This document shows, one piece after another, positions 30,892 to 32,614 of a DNA stretch of 32,614 nt. The stretch is taken from NCBI GenBank assembly GCA_022705425.1, contig JAKJEM010000010.1, positions 2,160-34,773 of the forward strand, read 5' to 3'. Both the position numbers and the translations under genes were made by a program. The first letter of the stretch is position 1, and every line of letters starts with the position of its first letter. Below the pieces are notes generated by a model. That model was given only the letters and a program-made list of their open reading frames with translations. It was not told the DNA's origin and did not search any database. Source of the DNA: Planctomycetota bacterium. GTDB taxonomy: Bacteria > Planctomycetota > Brocadiia > CAIUPP01.

Positions 30892-30989
30892 GGACGGCGG
30901 ACGACGGACGACAGACGACGGACGACGGACGGCGGACGACAGACGGCGGACGACAGACGACAGATGGCGGACGACGGACGGCGGACCGC
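30892..30989. repeat. Heptanucleotide tandem repeat, 14 copies of RGACGRC, inside an operon gap
   Basis: Fourteen uninterrupted 7-mers starting GGACGGC, GGACGAC, GGACGAC, AGACGAC and ending GGACGGC, GGACCGC. All changes but two (AGATGGC, GGACCGC) are A/G at positions 1 or 6. Same unit as at 20275-20344. It fills most of the thiolase-DUF35 intergenic gap. Reverse strand reads GYCGTCY, encoding a meaningless Ser/Val/Arg repeat. Confidence 0.92.
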
Positions 30990-31010
30990 GCCGGGTGCGT
31001 TGCGTGGCGG

Positions 31011-32162
31011 CTAGGCTTCGAAGATGTGTACCGAGGCGGAGCCGGCGCTGCCGCCCATGTTCTGGGTCAGGCCGATGCGCGCGCCGGGCACCTGGCGCTT
31101 GCCGGCCTCGCCGCGCAACTGGGTCACGATCTCGCATGCCTGGGCCACGCCGGTGGCGCCGACGGGATGCCCGCGCGCCTTCAACCCGCCGCCGGGATTC
31201 ACGGGGATGCGTCCGCCCAGCGCGGTCAGGCCGGAGGGGGCGGCGTCCTTGCCCTGTCCGCGCGGAACGAAACCCAGCTCCTCGATCGAACAGATCTCCA
31301 TGATCGTGAAGCCGTCATGCACCTCGGCCACCTGGATATCGCCGGGCGCACGCCGGGCCATGGCATAGGCGGCCTTTGCGGCGCGCTCGACGGCGGCCAT
31401 GCGCGTCAGGTCGGGGCGGCGGTAGAGGGAGATCGTGTCGGTGGCGAAGCCGACGCCCGTAATGCGGATGGGGCGCTTGCGCGCGCGGCGGGCGGTCTCG
31501 GCGGAACAGAGCACCACTGCCGCCGCGCCGTCGCTGACCGGGGAACAGTCCAGCATGTGCAACGGGTCGGCCACCAGCACCGATTGCAGCACGTCGTCCA
31601 CGGTGATCGTGTTCTGGAACTGAGCGAGGGGGTTGAGCGCGCCGTGGGCGTGGTTCTTGACGGCCACAGCGGCCAGATGCTCGGGGGCGGCGTGGTATCG
31701 TTCCATATACGCGCGGGCGATCATGGCGCTCATGCCGGGGAAGGTGGCGCCGTAGAAGGTCTCGTATTCCTGTTCGGCCGCCGTGGCCAGTCCGGCGGTC
31801 GTCGCGTCGCCGGAGACGTCGGTCATCTTCTCAACGCCCAGGACGAGGACGACGTCGCTGAGGCCGGAGGCGACCTCGGCGAACCCGGCGCGCAGGGCGG
31901 CGCCGCCGCTGGCGCAGGCGGCCTCGACGCGTGTGGCCGGAACGGGTCCCAGGCCCAGGTAGTCCGCTGCCAGCGCGGCGACGTGTTCCTGCTCCGTAAA
32001 GAGCCCGCAGGCCATGCTGCCGACGACGATCGAGTCCACGCGGTCCACCCCGGCGTCCTCGACGGCCTGGAGGGAGGCGTTGACGCACAGGTCGCGCAGC
32101 GGCGTTTCCCAGAGCTCGCCGAAACGCATGACCCCGATGCCGACGACGGCCACGTCCCTCAT
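31011..32162 (-). CDS. Thiolase-family acetyl-CoA C-acetyltransferase, archaeal/SCPx type
   Basis: 383 aa. [18 protein letters not shown] is the usual N-terminus; the nucleophile is C83 in [24 protein letters not shown], then [17 protein letters not shown] supply the C-terminal His, and the protein lacks the second active-site Cys motif CxG of biosynthetic thiolases. That form is typical of the thiolase paired with archaeal-type HMG-CoA synthase and DUF35. It condenses two acetyl-CoA to acetoacetyl-CoA, held by the complex so that the unfavourable reaction is pulled forward. Three bases separate it from the synthase gene upstream, and GAGGAGG precedes the ATG. Confidence 0.9.
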   Translation of the reverse strand: MRDVAVVGIGVMRFGELWETPLRDLCVNASLQAVEDAGVDRVDSIVVGSMACGLFTEQEHVAALAADYLGLGPVPATRVEAACASGGAALRAGFAEVASGLSDVVLVLGVEKMTDVSGDATTAGLATAAEQEYETFYGATFPGMSAMIARAYMERYHAAPEHLAAVAVKNHAHGALNPLAQFQNTITVDDVLQSVLVADPLHMLDCSPVSDGAAAVVLCSAETARRARKRPIRITGVGFATDTISLYRRPDLTRMAAVERAAKAAYAMARRAPGDIQVAEVHDGFTIMEICSIEELGFVPRGQGKDAAPSGLTALGGRIPVNPGGGLKARGHPVGATGVAQACEIVTQLRGEAGKRQVPGARIGLTQNMGGSAGSASVHIFEA

Positions 32163-32165
32163 GCG

Positions 32166-32614
32166 TCAGTCCTCCTCGCGGGCGATCTTGCTGCGGAAGC
32201 GCGCGTAGCCGGTGTAGTCGAGCTGTACTGTCGGGCGCGAGAGAATCTGCTCGACGGTCGGGGCGAGGGCGCGGACCTCGCGGATGCGGTCGGTGACGGT
32301 GAAGGTGAAGCCGTCGCTGCCGGCGCCGGAGCCGTACGACACCAGGAAGATGCGCTGGCCGGGTTCGGCCACGTCGAGGGCGGCGCAGAGGCCCAGCGGC
32401 GAGGAGCCGCTGTACACGTTCCCGATGCGGGGCGAGAGCAATCCTGCGGCGCACTGCTCGCGGGTGAAACCAAGCATCTTCCCCGCGCGCGCCGGGAACT
32501 TGCCGTTGGGCTGGTGGAAAATGGCGTGCGCGAAGTCCTTCGGCTGCAGGCCGCTGACTTCAAGGAGGCGGCGGGCCGCGGCCGCGACGTGATGGAAGTA
32601 GCCGGGGTCGGCGG
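32166..32614 (-). CDS. Hydroxymethylglutaryl-CoA synthase, archaeal type, cut by window edge
   Basis: The C-terminal 148 residues are visible; the frame is open to the last base, so the ATG at 32477 is internal. AIFHQPNGKFP holds a conserved His of the active site. GNVYSGSSPLGLCAALDVA, followed by VSYGSGAGSDGF, is the characteristic C-terminal pair for archaeal-type HMG-CoA synthases, distinct from eukaryote-like ones. The enzyme adds acetyl-CoA to acetoacetyl-CoA at the start of the mevalonate pathway. It is followed directly by thiolase and DUF35, the archaeal order. Downstream pathway genes (HMG-CoA reductase, mevalonate kinase) are not in the window. Confidence 0.88.
   Translation of the reverse strand, partial: ADPGYFHHVAAAARRLLEVSGLQPKDFAHAIFHQPNGKFPARAGKMLGFTREQCAAGLLSPRIGNVYSGSSPLGLCAALDVAEPGQRIFLVSYGSGAGSDGFTFTVTDRIREVRALAPTVEQILSRPTVQLDYTGYARFRSKIAREED

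Overview
This is a high-GC bacterial chromosome segment, read only from sequence. Phylum is inferred, not proven. A DUF1559/H-X9-DG pseudopilin, a Minf_1886-family gene, a sulfatase-type maturase, GH4/GH42/GHL6-type glycosidases, an HPF-EIIA-HPr-EI cassette and AT-poor intergenic palindromes together suggest a PVC-like or neighbouring lineage (Planctomycetes, Verrucomicrobia, Lentisphaerae, Hydrogenedentes or similar). No rRNA, tRNA, CRISPR array or phage genes were seen.

Layout. (1) 1-698 is the 3' end of a uroporphyrinogen-decarboxylase-family gene, convergent with what follows. (2) 701-7227, minus strand: ricT - metG - Minf_1886 - GHMP-kinase-like - GH4 glycosidase, tightly packed behind a good promoter at 7329-7357, then a radical SAM/SPASM maturase after an 88-bp gap. 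(3) 7376-7511 is a small non-coding element with terminal inverted repeats and an exact 8-bp target duplication, inserted at the stop codon of the next gene. (4) 7516-12985, minus: HhH-GPD DNA glycosylase, then a beta-helix protein, a GH42-type galactosidase and a MEMO-family protein from their own promoter. (5) 13238-19058, plus: a perfect sigma-70 promoter drives hpf - EIIA - HPr - EI; then a PfkB sugar kinase, thpR and recA. (6) 19170-20173: an independently transcribed pseudopilin with consensus promoter, near-perfect Shine-Dalgarno and strong terminator. (7) 20185-20565: a cluster of palindromic repeats around a heptanucleotide tandem repeat. (8) 20588-26113, minus: amidohydrolase - binding protein - ATPase - permease (BtuFDC/FecBCDE type) - DUF2157 membrane protein - GDYxxLxY protein, a long operon divergent from a flavodoxin-like gene at 26255. 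(9) 26730-32614, minus: HMG-CoA synthase (cut by the window edge) - thiolase - [heptad repeat] - DUF35 protein - GHL6-type hydrolase - sugar isomerase/epimerase - DagK-type lipid kinase.

How it fits together. Three blocks concern sugars (GH4 with a GHMP-kinase-like protein; beta-helix with GH42; GHL6 with an isomerase), consistent with a glycan-degrading heterotroph. The PTS-type phosphocarriers have no sugar permease beside them and probably form a regulatory relay. The HMG-CoA synthase/thiolase/DUF35 trio is the archaeal-type entry to the mevalonate pathway. Clear TTGACA/TATAAT-like promoters stand in front of most transcription units, making the operon map unusually legible.

The most notable non-coding signals are the 136-bp inserted element at 7376-7511, the stem-covarying palindromes it shares with 20185-20565, and the RGACGRC heptad arrays at 20275-20344 and 30892-30989.
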